Assembly (NCBI RefSeq): GCF_000190735.1
Contig: NC_015177.1
Span: 3,596,001 to 3,660,000, forward strand
Direction of reading: 5' to 3'
DNA from: Pseudopedobacter saltans DSM 12145
GTDB lineage: Bacteria > Bacteroidota > Bacteroidia > Sphingobacteriales > Sphingobacteriaceae
DNA length: 64,000 nt
Shown here: positions 19,301 to 27,878 of the stretch, piece after piece
How the letters are laid out: each line of letters starts with the position of its first letter
How positions within the stretch are numbered: position 1 is the first letter of the stretch
Notes under the pieces: generated by a model
Seen by the model: the letters and a program-made list of their open reading frames with translations, nothing else
What the model was told of the DNA's origin: nothing
The model's database searches: none
Made by a program: the position numbers and the translations under genes

Positions 19301-19551
19301 ATAACTATCAAAGTTCTGACAGATCCATTCAAAACGGAGCATATTTAAGGTTGAAAAATGTACAATTAGGTTATACAGTTCCTGCTAGTAAAAAATACGT
19401 TCAGTCTCTTAGAGTTTACATTGCTGGACAAGACTTATGGGAATCTACAGATGTTTTGAAAGTGTTTGATCCGGAAGTAAATAACAATGTAGATACCGGG
19501 ATATATCCATTTTTTCGCACAGTGTCGTTTGGTTTAAATGTTACATTCTAA
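16363..19551 (+). CDS. SusC-like TonB-dependent outer-membrane transporter
   Basis: 1062 residues. An unusually long N-region precedes the signal peptide core (about 28-45, ending ASFAQ); an internal Met at residue 16 is an alternative start. Then follow a carboxypeptidase regulatory-like domain (about 47-128), the TonB-interacting segment SEVVVVGYGTQKKANLSGAV, a plug domain with IKIRGETSANKTDVLVLVDG and the SusC hallmark LKDASAAAIYGARAAGGVV, and a 22-strand barrel to the C-terminal Phe. No STN domain is present, so it is not an anti-sigma-linked type. It takes up oligosaccharides with the SusD partner encoded 11 bases downstream. Substrate unknown. Confidence 0.95.
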   Translation: MNRMIYSWRYFPFGKMLEKSNSCKSIFRCFFIIAAFLITQASFAQDKIQVKGKVLLSDGTPGIGVVVGIKGSVIGTTTDPNGNFSLTANNNDILVFSQIGLQKLEVPVKGQKQINVTMKDDVSELSEVVVVGYGTQKKANLSGAVTAIGADEIANRPTTNLTSSLQGIAPGVTITRSSGKPGGEGASIKIRGETSANKTDVLVLVDGIQMDMNLVNPDDVESISVLKDASAAAIYGARAAGGVVLVTTKKGSGGKTRINLNSYYGINKTARQPQRLSSWDEQVLIDEARFNATGAREYTPEMMEWIRNPNFQYRENPTADRWEYFGSTDWVKEGMNKYSDMQNHGLSISGGDQKLNYMVSGGYYQRNGVLRYGPDDNSRTNFKLNLNGELNKYLSIGIVGGYIGSFINENANGTNNIIANLYRSRNRQLVYTPIEDTTGQPFNGDLQVNAIDIQKNGGKEIRNTETYQGKFNLTVKNLVKGLTADFTAWRNQDNYLMQANRRTLRWYGRTTSTLRNSVQDPNEVIEEKSRASHDNLQGVLNYTARIDKHNFKLLAGSSFEEYRMEQTRASAKSMVNNDFFSLNFADPSTKQATDTVATWAMGSFFGRFNYDYAEKYLFEASFRYDGSSRLSPENRWQLFPSFSAAWRISSEDFMKENLPVVSNLKLRASWGQLGNGAVLGLYDYITLLSGGLQKTNRNIYPNLILNGAQTQYVFQEELPSPTKTWETVQQANIGVDLGLFQERLTLTADIFEKRNKDMLAIIKVPNIIGVKTGSTNIGELKSYGWEAALRWRDKFGSVRYNVGFNFSDNQNKLVHYKGNNSIGAGGIVELLEGYPLNSVWGYKTDGYFQTIEEANAYKAKVSYPFAPANAFQPGDVKYLDLDGNGVISAGGGTPDKPGDLVYLGTTSARYTYGFDFGVNWNRFDFSAMFQGVGKRAFKINDNAFVPFIQTAFMPWTIHMDRWTPENPNALFPRMYQTNNYNYQSSDRSIQNGAYLRLKNVQLGYTVPASKKYVQSLRVYIAGQDLWESTDVLKVFDPEVNNNVDTGIYPFFRTVSFGLNVTF

Positions 19552-19562
19552 TTCCGAAAGAG

Positions 19563-21218
19563 ATGAGAACTATAAATAAAAAACTTATTATACTTTTTGT
19601 TACAGCATTTTATTTTACAGGCTGTAGCTTAGACAGATTTCCAGAGACTCAGCTTTCTAACAAAGACTTCTGGAATTCAGAAAATGATCTGATAAATGCA
19701 TGCAACAGGTTGTATCAGCAATTGCCAGGGTTCAGTCCGGATAACAGGTCTACGGATAATATGGGGCAAGGGACAAATCAAATCAGCGCAGGAAGTAGAG
19801 CTATTCCTAATGAAGATGCTAATTGGACAGATGCATATCAGCGTATTTTTACTGCGAATAATATTTTGGAGCAGGGAATAAAAGCTCAGGTTTCGGATCC
19901 CATAAAGAATCGATATCTCGCTGAGGCGCGTTTCTTTAGGGCATATAATTATTTTGATCTGATAAAAAAATATGGCGACGTACCTTTGTTATTAAAAACA
20001 CTGTCTTTAGGCTCTCCTGAGTTATTAATGCCCAGAACTCCGAGAACTACTGTTGTAGCTCAGATTTACGAGGATCTGGACTTTGCTGCAACCTGGCTTC
20101 CCACAAGAGCGGCTTTACCGGCAGCACAATTTGGAAGGGCAACTAAGAGCGCGGCATGGGCACTAAAAGCCAGAGTTGGATTATATGAAGGGACCAGAGC
20201 TAAGTTTCATGGACAGGGCGATTGGCAGTCTCATTTAACAGCGGCTGTGAATGCAGCCACTTTGGTGATGGGTGAAGGGCATACACTTTACGCTGACTAT
20301 CAGAAACTTTTCTTGCATGAGGCTGAAGGCCCAACGAATACAGAGAATATTCTAGTAAAAATATATGGTCCGAGCAATACCAATGTCTTATTAGGGCATA
20401 ATAATTCGAGGGATTTAGAAAATGGAAGAATTGCACCAACGCGTAACTTATTAAGAAGCTATTTGTATGCGGATGGTTTGCCTGCATGGAAATTAGATAA
20501 TTCTCCAAGCGCTAAGAAATCTAATTTTTTTATACAAGAGGCAAATGAAACATCGTATAATGACGTTTTTTCAAACAGGGATCCCAGAGTTGGAATGACA
20601 TTCTATAAAATGGGAGAAGAAGCGTATCAGCGTCCTTGGGTACCAACAACTTCTTTAGGTTCTCGTACTGCATTTGCAGGTAAAAAAGGGTTTAGTAAGC
20701 TGGATAATGCAATTAATAACCAGGCAACAGTTGATAAAATGTTAATCCGTTATGGAGAAGTGCTGGTGACATTAGCAGAAGCTAAATACGAACTGAATGG
20801 ATCTATTTCGGATGCTGATCTAGAGTTGACCATCAACAGACTTAGAAGTCGGGTTGGATTTAATATAAAGCTTACAAATGCTTTTGTAGTCAATAATAAT
20901 TTGGATATGAGGGAAGAGATTAGAAGGGAAAGAATTGTTGAGCTGGCTTTAGAAGGGTTTCATTATGATGATATGATACGCTGGAAGTTGGCCGAGGTTG
21001 TTATGCCTCAAAGTTTGTTAGGTGCAAAATATACTAACGCTAATGAATGGGTAGGTACAAATTCGTCTTCTTTAAACCTTAATAATGAAAATATAGTTAT
21101 AGCTGAACCTGCTTCGGCGAGATCGTTTAAGGTTAACAGAGACTATTTATATCCTATTCCTTTCAATGAGATCAACTTAAGTGATAATAACGTAGTACAG
21201 AATCCAAATTGGCAGTAA
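19563..21218 (+). CDS. SusD-like (RagB) surface glycan-binding lipoprotein
   Basis: 551 residues. Signal peptide II with lipobox ending FTGC at about residue 20. The SusD N-domain (FPETQLSNKDFWNSENDL, YQRIFTANNILEQG, YLAEARFFRAYNYFDLIKKYGDVPLL) and the C-terminal RagB block (LRSRVGFNI, IRRERIVELALEGFHYDDMIRWK, YLYPIPFNEINLSDN) are complete. It is a helical TPR-rich lid on the SusC barrel that captures the glycan at the cell surface. Second gene of a susC-susD-lipoprotein unit. Confidence 0.95.
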   Translation: MRTINKKLIILFVTAFYFTGCSLDRFPETQLSNKDFWNSENDLINACNRLYQQLPGFSPDNRSTDNMGQGTNQISAGSRAIPNEDANWTDAYQRIFTANNILEQGIKAQVSDPIKNRYLAEARFFRAYNYFDLIKKYGDVPLLLKTLSLGSPELLMPRTPRTTVVAQIYEDLDFAATWLPTRAALPAAQFGRATKSAAWALKARVGLYEGTRAKFHGQGDWQSHLTAAVNAATLVMGEGHTLYADYQKLFLHEAEGPTNTENILVKIYGPSNTNVLLGHNNSRDLENGRIAPTRNLLRSYLYADGLPAWKLDNSPSAKKSNFFIQEANETSYNDVFSNRDPRVGMTFYKMGEEAYQRPWVPTTSLGSRTAFAGKKGFSKLDNAINNQATVDKMLIRYGEVLVTLAEAKYELNGSISDADLELTINRLRSRVGFNIKLTNAFVVNNNLDMREEIRRERIVELALEGFHYDDMIRWKLAEVVMPQSLLGAKYTNANEWVGTNSSSLNLNNENIVIAEPASARSFKVNRDYLYPIPFNEINLSDNNVVQNPNWQ

Positions 21219-21235
21219 ATTTAATTCAGGAAATT

Positions 21236-21757
21236 ATGAAATCTAAAATATTAATAGGACTAACTTTGGTCATCAGTAGCCTGATCTTTTCCTGCAAAGA
21301 AGACAGAGATTATCTTTTGGGCTTACCCGAGTTAGATCATCATTATTATATAGCTTATGTTCCTTATAATAATGCTCAGATTACAGTAAATCGAAATCAA
21401 TCATCATTATTGAAATTACCGGTTTCATTTAATTCTTCATTTACAAGAGGTTACGATGCTGTTGCACATTACAGGATAACCAAAGGAACGGCGGCAAATA
21501 CGACATCTGCAACATTGGGAGTAGATTTTCAAATTGTAAATAAAGAAGGCGCAGCTATACAACCATCTGCAGACGGAAAGTATGCTATTGTTTTCCCTCA
21601 AGCCAAAAAAGCGAGAGATACAATTTACGTAAAGCTTTTGAATAACCCTGCTCCAGGCGACAAATCAATTAACATTGATCTAATACGTAATACTACAAAT
21701 GAATTTATTGTAGACACCATGTCGGTAGCATATAGAAGACCGATATTAATAAAATAG
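21236..21757 (+). CDS. PUL-associated small lipoprotein (DUF1735/DUF4843-like)
   Basis: 173 residues from ATG 21236; upstream in-frame starts lie within susD and are less likely. The lipobox is IFSC near residue 19. The mature part is beta-rich, with FNSSFTRGYDAVAHYRITKG, GVDFQIVNKEG and a late AKKARDTIYVKLLN strand. That resembles the Calx-beta-like or DUF1735/DUF4843 domains of small lipoproteins that follow susD in many loci. A glycan-binding or SusE-like surface role is inferred from position. It begins 17 bases after the susD stop and ends at the terminator at 21769-21827. Confidence 0.65.
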   Translation: MKSKILIGLTLVISSLIFSCKEDRDYLLGLPELDHHYYIAYVPYNNAQITVNRNQSSLLKLPVSFNSSFTRGYDAVAHYRITKGTAANTTSATLGVDFQIVNKEGAAIQPSADGKYAIVFPQAKKARDTIYVKLLNNPAPGDKSINIDLIRNTTNEFIVDTMSVAYRRPILIK

Positions 21758-21768
21758 TAGTATAAGGT

Positions 21769-21827
21769 CAAAACATTGCTGTCATCTTTCAGGTTCTCTC
21801 GGAATGACAGCAATGTTTTGTTTTTTT
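21769..21827 (+). terminator. Strong hairpin terminator with REP-like motif
   Basis: A perfect 17-bp inverted repeat (21769-21785 and 21804-21820) with an 18-base loop, followed by a run of seven or more T on the plus strand. It ends the susC-susD-lipoprotein unit and separates it from the convergent GH2 gene. The minus strand of the hairpin contains GTCATTCCGA, shared with the palindrome at 30491-30580. Confidence 0.85.
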
Positions 21828-21845
21828 AGATATCAAATTTAAGAA

Positions 21846-23672
21846 CTAATCTAGAATAGAGCAGATTTCCCTGTTTACCTTCCGAACTCTTGGCTCGTCC
21901 ATTTTAATAACTTTCCGGTCATAAGTAATCAGTCCGTTAACTTCTCCCTCAACATCTGTAGTTTGAGTATAAACAGCAGCAGAAAAGCCAGATTTAATCA
22001 TCTTTTTCAGCATTTCGGCATACTTTACATATTCATCGGTAACTTCCTTTGAATTCTTAAACTGAATATAACCCCAGTTTTTTTCAGGTTGCCAAAGATG
22101 ATTCTGTAATGCAAGGCCAATACCGCCATATTCGCCCAAAACAGTTGCTCTTTCTGCATCATAAAGGTACATTTCCGGGCCGGGATAATTGTGCAGATCC
22201 AGCATATCCCCAACACGGTAATGATTTCCTCCGCTTGCGGGATTAACCAGTCGGGATGGATCGTAGTTTTTTGTCCACTCTGTAATTTCCTGGGTTTTAA
22301 ACTGTCCCCAGGCTTCATTAAAAGGCACCCAGGTCACTATAGAAGGATGTGAATATAAATAATCCATAATATCTTTCCACTCTTTGCGATAATTGGCCTC
22401 AGATTCGCCGCTTCTAATCAGCTCGCTGCCATTAAAATATTGCCTGTTTTGCCATTGCGGAGATTTATCGCCGTTTGGCATATCCTGCCAAACTAAAATA
22501 CCCATTCTGTCGCAATGAGTATACCAGCGGGCAGGCTCAACTTTTACGTGTTTACGAATCATATTGAACCCGAAATCTTTCGTTTTCTGAATATCGTAAA
22601 CCAAAGCCTCGTCTGTAGGTGCTGTATATAAACCATCGGGCCACCAGCCCTGGTCTAACGGGCCAAATTGGAAATAATCTTGGTTATTCAGTTGAAGCCT
22701 TACTATACCGTTTTCATCTCTTTTGGTAGAGACTTTTCGCATAGCGGCGTAACTGCTTATTCTGTCTATGACTTTTCCGTCTTTAAGCAAAGCTACTTCT
22801 ACATCATATAAGAAAGGGTTTTCCGGGCTCCACAACTTTGCTGTTTCAACAGGTATTTCAATTTGCTGTCCTGTTTTGGCTTTATAAGCGCTTATGGTTT
22901 TTCCACTGTCTTTTACTTTTACCTCAATAATATTGGCAGAGTTTGTTCCAGTGGTTTGTATATCAAAAATTAACTTTTTCTTATCGATATCCGATGAGCT
23001 TTTTACCTGTACGATGTGTTGTGAATTTACAGGCTCTAACCAAACGGTTTGCCAGATTCCGGATACTGGAGTGTACCAGATTCCCTCTGGTTTTTTACGC
23101 TGTTTGCCTACAGGCTGATACCCGTCTGTTGTTGGGTCCCAAACCTTTACAACCAGCTTTTGGTTTCCTTTGGCAAGAAATGGAGTAATGTCGAATGAGA
23201 AAGGCGTGTATCCGCCGGTATGTGAACCAATCTTAATATCATTTATAAAAACTTCTGTTTTCCAGTCAACAGCGCCAAAATGAAGCAGGATATTTTTGCC
23301 TTTCCAGGCGGAAGGAATATCGAAAGATCGCTTATACCAAAGCTCGTTATTGCCACCAAGTTCTTTTTGAACTCCCGACAGGCTGGATTCTACGGCAAAC
23401 GGAACTAATATTTTTCCGTCAAACTGTTTAGGTTCTGCTTTGCCGACAGGCAAGATGGCGTATTCCCAAAGCCCGTTTAAGTTGCGCCAATCTGCTCTTT
23501 CCATAATTGGCCTTGGATATTCGGGAAGTACGCTATTTACATTTATCTGCTCTGCCCACTGTGTTTTTATCTTGTCTCCTGCAGGTTTCCATTGAGCGTT
23601 TGCACTAAAAATATTTAGTGTAAATGCTGTTGCGGAAATTATTTGGAGTGTTTTTTTTCTGAAATGTCTCAT
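21846..23672 (-). CDS. GH2-family glycoside hydrolase, secreted
   Basis: 608 residues with a signal peptide ending NIFSANAQ. The jelly-roll sugar-binding domain holds the sequences NELWYKRSFDIP, FGAVDWKTEVFIND and GGYTPFSFDIT; an Ig-like domain follows, then a TIM barrel. The acid/base Glu is in FNEAWGQ (about residue 452) and the nucleophile in VLGEYGG (about 513), both GH2-like. The compact size and the FGPLDQGWWPDGLYTAPTDE block mark a short Bacteroidota GH2 subgroup. Whether it cleaves beta-galactosyl, arabinosyl or another bond is not clear. It is the last gene of the minus-strand operon, following galM by 10 bases. Confidence 0.88.
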   Translation of the reverse strand: MRHFRKKTLQIISATAFTLNIFSANAQWKPAGDKIKTQWAEQINVNSVLPEYPRPIMERADWRNLNGLWEYAILPVGKAEPKQFDGKILVPFAVESSLSGVQKELGGNNELWYKRSFDIPSAWKGKNILLHFGAVDWKTEVFINDIKIGSHTGGYTPFSFDITPFLAKGNQKLVVKVWDPTTDGYQPVGKQRKKPEGIWYTPVSGIWQTVWLEPVNSQHIVQVKSSSDIDKKKLIFDIQTTGTNSANIIEVKVKDSGKTISAYKAKTGQQIEIPVETAKLWSPENPFLYDVEVALLKDGKVIDRISSYAAMRKVSTKRDENGIVRLQLNNQDYFQFGPLDQGWWPDGLYTAPTDEALVYDIQKTKDFGFNMIRKHVKVEPARWYTHCDRMGILVWQDMPNGDKSPQWQNRQYFNGSELIRSGESEANYRKEWKDIMDYLYSHPSIVTWVPFNEAWGQFKTQEITEWTKNYDPSRLVNPASGGNHYRVGDMLDLHNYPGPEMYLYDAERATVLGEYGGIGLALQNHLWQPEKNWGYIQFKNSKEVTDEYVKYAEMLKKMIKSGFSAAVYTQTTDVEGEVNGLITYDRKVIKMDEPRVRKVNREICSILD

Positions 23673-23682
23673 ATGAACGGGA

Positions 23683-24813
23683 TTATTTTCTGATAGAGAA
23701 TTTATAGATACAAGTTTGAGTATAGGTTTGTCCGGGATCTAACCTTGTAGAAGGGAAATTAGGTTGATTAGGACTGTCTGGAAACTTTTGAGTTTCTAAA
23801 GCCAAAGCTTCACGGAATTTTATAGGTTTTCCAAATTTCCCATTGGTTTTTCCGTCAAAAAAGTTTCCGCTGTAAAACTGCAATCCTGGTTGGTCTGTAT
23901 AAACCTGCAGTAATCTTTTGCTTTCAGGTTCAAAAAGTTCTGCAGCAAGTTCAACTTCATTAGCCGATTTTCTGTCTAACACCCAATTATGGTCGTAACC
24001 TTTCCCGTTTTTAAGCTGTGGATTATTTTCTTCTATTCTTTCGCCTATAGTTTTTGGCTTTCTAAAATCAAATGGCGTATTTTCAACAGAGGCGATTTCT
24101 CCGGTAGGAATAAGAACACTGTCTATTGGAGTGGTGTGGCTGGCATAAATTGTCAGTTCATTATCTGTTATAGTTCCGTTGCTTTCTCCTTTCAAGTTGA
24201 AAAATGTGTGATTGGATAAATTGACAACGGTAGGCTTGTCTGTAGTTGCTTTATACATGATTTTAAATTCATTATCATCTGTTAAGCTGTATTCTACATT
24301 TATTTTTAAATTTCCCGGAAATCCATCTTGTCCATCTGGAGCCAGATAAGAGAAACGGATTAGGTTTTTAGCTACACTATCGACGTCCCAAACAACCATA
24401 TCCAAACCTTTAATGCCTCCATGCAATGTTTGCCCGTTGTTGTTAATAGGTAAGTTGTATGTTTTTCCGTCTAAAGTAAATTGCCCTTTAGCAATTCTAT
24501 TAGCATAACGGCCAACAACTGGTCCTAAAAAGCGTTCTCCGGTATTGTTAATGTACCGGTCTATATTTTCATAACCAACCGCAACGTCATCGTATTTCCC
24601 ATTTTTATCTTGTACCCATAGGGAAACCACTCGCAGTCCGAAATTGGTTACTTGCAAAATCAATCCGTTTTTAGATTCAAGGGTATAAAGCGAGACTTTT
24701 TTACCATCTATTTCCTTAGAAAATGCCTGAGCGTCCAACAATGCTGGTGCCTTTTTGCTTTCTGAACAGGAAAACAGAAAGATTAACAGTATAAAAGAAA
24801 TAATCTTGTTCAT
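23683..24813 (-). CDS. galM: Aldose 1-epimerase (mutarotase), lipoprotein
   Basis: 376 residues with lipobox FLFSC at about residue 16, so it is exported and membrane-anchored, unlike cytoplasmic GalM. Family motifs include GRYANRIAKGQFTLDGKTY, the binding His in NNGQTLHGG, the catalytic His in NLSNHTFFNL and the catalytic base Glu in ALETQKFPDSPNQPNFPS. It interconverts alpha and beta anomers of free sugars. In this operon it would speed turnover of sugars freed in the periplasm by the GH43 and GH2 enzymes before uptake. Confidence 0.93.
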   Translation of the reverse strand: MNKIISFILLIFLFSCSESKKAPALLDAQAFSKEIDGKKVSLYTLESKNGLILQVTNFGLRVVSLWVQDKNGKYDDVAVGYENIDRYINNTGERFLGPVVGRYANRIAKGQFTLDGKTYNLPINNNGQTLHGGIKGLDMVVWDVDSVAKNLIRFSYLAPDGQDGFPGNLKINVEYSLTDDNEFKIMYKATTDKPTVVNLSNHTFFNLKGESNGTITDNELTIYASHTTPIDSVLIPTGEIASVENTPFDFRKPKTIGERIEENNPQLKNGKGYDHNWVLDRKSANEVELAAELFEPESKRLLQVYTDQPGLQFYSGNFFDGKTNGKFGKPIKFREALALETQKFPDSPNQPNFPSTRLDPGQTYTQTCIYKFSIRK

Positions 24814-24825
24814 GGTTATAATATT

Positions 24826-25845
24826 CTAGTTAAAATTAGGTTTGACAGATTTTAAAGACGGAGAACCTCCTTCTACATAAGGCCAGTTTTCATTATCCCA
24901 TTTTACCTGATCTGATAAAAGCACACGCGCTTTTGGATTGTTAACATCTACACCGTGATAAAAAATCCAGTCGGCTCCATTTTTGTCCTGAACAATTTCA
25001 GAACAATGTCCGTTTCCTACAAAACGGCTATTAGAGCTGATTACAATGTTATATCCGTTGTCCATCATGTTTTTCCCTGTTTTATCTACATAAGGTCCCA
25101 TCAATGATTTTGATCGGCCAACAACCAGTTTATAAGTGCTGTTTACTCCTTCGCAGCAGGAGCCAATTGAAGCAAAGAGATAATAGAAATCACCTTTTTT
25201 ATGAATATAGGTTCCTTCAAATGCAGTACCTGCTATTTGTTGCTTTTGCGCACCTGGTTTAACGGATAAACCGTCATCGGCAATTTCTATCGCATATATG
25301 CCTCTAAAGCTTCCCCAAAACAGATATTTCTTTCCATTTTCTTCTATATAAAAAGGATCTATTGAGTTTTGCACATCAATTTCATTGCTCCTGAAAAGTT
25401 TCCCCTTATCTGTAAACGGGCCTTCGGGCTTGTCAGATACTGCTGCTCCAATTCCACAAGTCCACTCGCCACCCCAAACCGACATGGAATAATACAGCAC
25501 ATATTTTCCATTTATATAATTGATATCCGGGGCCCATATTCCTCCGTTCGGTTCAAAGTTTGGCCTGGTATTATCTGTAAAGGCTGTTCCCTGAAACTTC
25601 CAGTCAATCAGATTTGAAGATTTATAAATTGGGACATTTCTGGTGTCTTCTGTTGCGTATAGATAAAAACTGCCATCATTACTTTTAATAATGGTTGGGT
25701 CTGGCAAGCTTATACTAAGAACAGGATTAAAATACTCGTTGGTTTTGGGTACTTCAAAAGAAGATTTATTGTTCTTTTTACAGCCATAACAAGAGGACAT
25801 AACTAAAAGCTGCAGAAACATTATCTTAAAAAAATACGCTCTCAT
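24826..25845 (-). CDS. GH43 lipoprotein, endo-1,5-alpha-L-arabinanase-like
   Basis: 339 residues; a Cys-containing N-terminus (MSSCYGCKK) suggests a lipoprotein. Five-bladed propeller GH43 catalytic triad: base Asp49 (LPDPT), pKa-tuning Asp163 (SIDPFYI) and acid Glu210 (AFEGTYI). The block GSCCEGVNSTYKLVVGRSKS followed by GPYVDKTGKNM is typical of arabinan endo-1,5-alpha-L-arabinanases (GH43 subfamilies 4-6). It would cut the alpha-1,5-arabinan backbone of pectin. It sits 12 bases upstream of galM in the same operon. Confidence 0.88.
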   Translation of the reverse strand: MRAYFFKIMFLQLLVMSSCYGCKKNNKSSFEVPKTNEYFNPVLSISLPDPTIIKSNDGSFYLYATEDTRNVPIYKSSNLIDWKFQGTAFTDNTRPNFEPNGGIWAPDINYINGKYVLYYSMSVWGGEWTCGIGAAVSDKPEGPFTDKGKLFRSNEIDVQNSIDPFYIEENGKKYLFWGSFRGIYAIEIADDGLSVKPGAQKQQIAGTAFEGTYIHKKGDFYYLFASIGSCCEGVNSTYKLVVGRSKSLMGPYVDKTGKNMMDNGYNIVISSNSRFVGNGHCSEIVQDKNGADWIFYHGVDVNNPKARVLLSDQVKWDNENWPYVEGGSPSLKSVKPNFN

Positions 25846-25850
25846 AGGAT

Positions 25851-27875
25851 TTATTTTTTGGTGGGTTTAAAAAAGTCTTCTACTCTTGTTGGGCTTAACA
25901 TTTGCCATAAGGAAGCCACTGTCCAGCCCGGAGCAAAGATATCGTTATAAAAACCTTTTCCATTCTTTCCGTAGTCCCAATTGGTATGCTGTACAACTTC
26001 CGGATAATAGCCCACTTTCGCAATATTGAACATGTGATCTTTTACCGGCATTAATTGTAACATAGAACTTTTAATTACTGAAGAGAATTTGGAAAATCTG
26101 TCTTCTTTTCTCTGCAGTGCCAGCCAGTCTAAGACTGTTGCAAACTCGAAAATGAAAACATCTATATGGTTATTTTCAACCGAGACATTTCCCCAGCCGC
26201 GTGACTGAAAGCCAACGTCGCCCAGCATTTGCCCCTGAGCGAAAGGGACATCCCAGGTATAGTACCATGTTAGACAGAAATAGGCTGCCTTTGAACATAA
26301 GTCGGTATAATGCTGACGCTCTTTCCCGGAAGAGACCATAGCCAGATAATACATTGCCGTAGAAGCGTATAAAGAGGCTTCTTTGTCTTCGCAGTTTGCG
26401 TCTAATGTAGACGAGAAATAATCAGATTTTGATATGATTTCTTTTTTCAGGTAAACAGCAGTCCGTTTTGCCTGTTCAAGGTATTTCTTGTCTTTAAAGT
26501 ATGCATAAGCCATTGTTAAAGGTAGCGTGGCAGAAGGAGTACTACCTCCGCTGGCATCTTTTATCTGTAAATCGTTATCGAATTTTCTGGGAAAACTTCC
26601 GTCTGGCTTCTGAAGCTTTGCAAAGTTTGATAATAATGTTTTAACCCTGTTTTCCCATTCGGGATGTTTTCTTCCTTTTTTCTTTTCGTAGTTTAAATAG
26701 TTTAGAATGGCAAATGCTCCTTCAGATTGCCTGCGGATACTGTAAATGTGTTCTTCTTTGTTTCTGACAAAGTCTACCACTTCTCTGAAAAAACCAGCAG
26801 AAGTAAATCCATGCGTAAGGTAACTGTCAAAAATAGCTTTTGCATTGCTAACCAATTGCTGGTCATTGTTCTGTTCGCCATATTCTAAAGCGTTATAGGC
26901 ATTTAACAGTACTCTTCCCACAAAACCAACTTCTGCAATTCCGGTACTTTTACAATCGTCTGTACGCAGTTCTACTCCAGAATAATACTTTAAATCATAT
27001 TGGTCTACATAGCTTTCTTTAAAGAAGTTAGTTAAAATCCTTTTTGCCTCTACAGTTGTGTATGCATTATTAACCGGCTGCGGTTTTTTAGTGTCGAAGG
27101 AGTATGCCCATGCTTTAGCAATAAAATCGGCATAGTCTTTTGCTTTTCCTTTTCTGATTTCCCATGTTAATTTTCTGCTTCCGCCTTTTTCCAGTTTTTC
27201 AAAGGCTTTAACCGCAGGTATCAGCGTTAATTTCCTGATATAGGTCTTTGGTGCTTCGTTATAAGGGAATCCAAAAACCAGAGCCGAAGAGCCATTGATA
27301 TTTCTAAATCCGGTAAATCCCAAATCTGTTTTACCATTGAGGATAACTTCTCCGGTATTATGGGTGGTTAAGCTTTCATTGTTAAGCTGATCTAATCTGA
27401 TGACGGTATAAAAGTCTCCATTTTTCTCATTAAAAATACCGGTAAGCGGAGTGCTTAATCTGTCTTCGCGAACCTGCCAGCTATCGCTTGTGGCAAATGA
27501 AGGTGCTTCTTTTGGAGAGCGGAGGTTCTTATGATACCAAAAGCCCGGCATAAAGAACTGACAGTCTTGATGTTCAAAAGAAGCTATATTAAAAACTTCT
27601 TCGAAACTGTAGTAGACTTCTTCTCTGGCATTTATATTTACTTCTATTCGTGTTGTTTCTCCGTTACTGGTAATCTGTTGTCTTATTTCAACAGGTATAT
27701 TTTCCTGTGCTGTAAGCGTTCCGTTACTGTTATTTTGCAGATTATAGGTTTTTGCCTCATTTCCGGGAGTTTTTAGGGAAATGCTATATTGTACCTTCGT
27801 TTCTTGTGCTTTAGAAACAAGATGACCACATGCGAGCATAAAGGCTAAAAGCAATTTTGTTTTCATTTCAATCAT
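25851..27875 (-). CDS. Unrecognised large secreted protein, helical-toroid-like
   Basis: 674 residues with a signal peptide ending VSKAQ; the ATG at 27866 gives a neater signal than 27875. The first 270 residues are beta-rich (sugar-binding-like). Residues 280-660 are helical, with repeated aromatic and small residues: AYNALEYGEQNN, LQKPDGSFPRKFDND, ASLYASTAMYYLAMVSS and FQSRGWGNVSVENNHIDVF. That pattern resembles an (alpha/alpha) toroid as in many glycosidases and lyases. I cannot place it in a family. Position inside an operon with endo-arabinanase and sialidase-fold genes suggests a glycan-active enzyme. It starts 3 bases after the gene at 27879-29495. Confidence 0.6.
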   Translation of the reverse strand: MIEMKTKLLLAFMLACGHLVSKAQETKVQYSISLKTPGNEAKTYNLQNNSNGTLTAQENIPVEIRQQITSNGETTRIEVNINAREEVYYSFEEVFNIASFEHQDCQFFMPGFWYHKNLRSPKEAPSFATSDSWQVREDRLSTPLTGIFNEKNGDFYTVIRLDQLNNESLTTHNTGEVILNGKTDLGFTGFRNINGSSALVFGFPYNEAPKTYIRKLTLIPAVKAFEKLEKGGSRKLTWEIRKGKAKDYADFIAKAWAYSFDTKKPQPVNNAYTTVEAKRILTNFFKESYVDQYDLKYYSGVELRTDDCKSTGIAEVGFVGRVLLNAYNALEYGEQNNDQQLVSNAKAIFDSYLTHGFTSAGFFREVVDFVRNKEEHIYSIRRQSEGAFAILNYLNYEKKKGRKHPEWENRVKTLLSNFAKLQKPDGSFPRKFDNDLQIKDASGGSTPSATLPLTMAYAYFKDKKYLEQAKRTAVYLKKEIISKSDYFSSTLDANCEDKEASLYASTAMYYLAMVSSGKERQHYTDLCSKAAYFCLTWYYTWDVPFAQGQMLGDVGFQSRGWGNVSVENNHIDVFIFEFATVLDWLALQRKEDRFSKFSSVIKSSMLQLMPVKDHMFNIAKVGYYPEVVQHTNWDYGKNGKGFYNDIFAPGWTVASLWQMLSPTRVEDFFKPTKK

Positions 27876-27878
27876 AAT

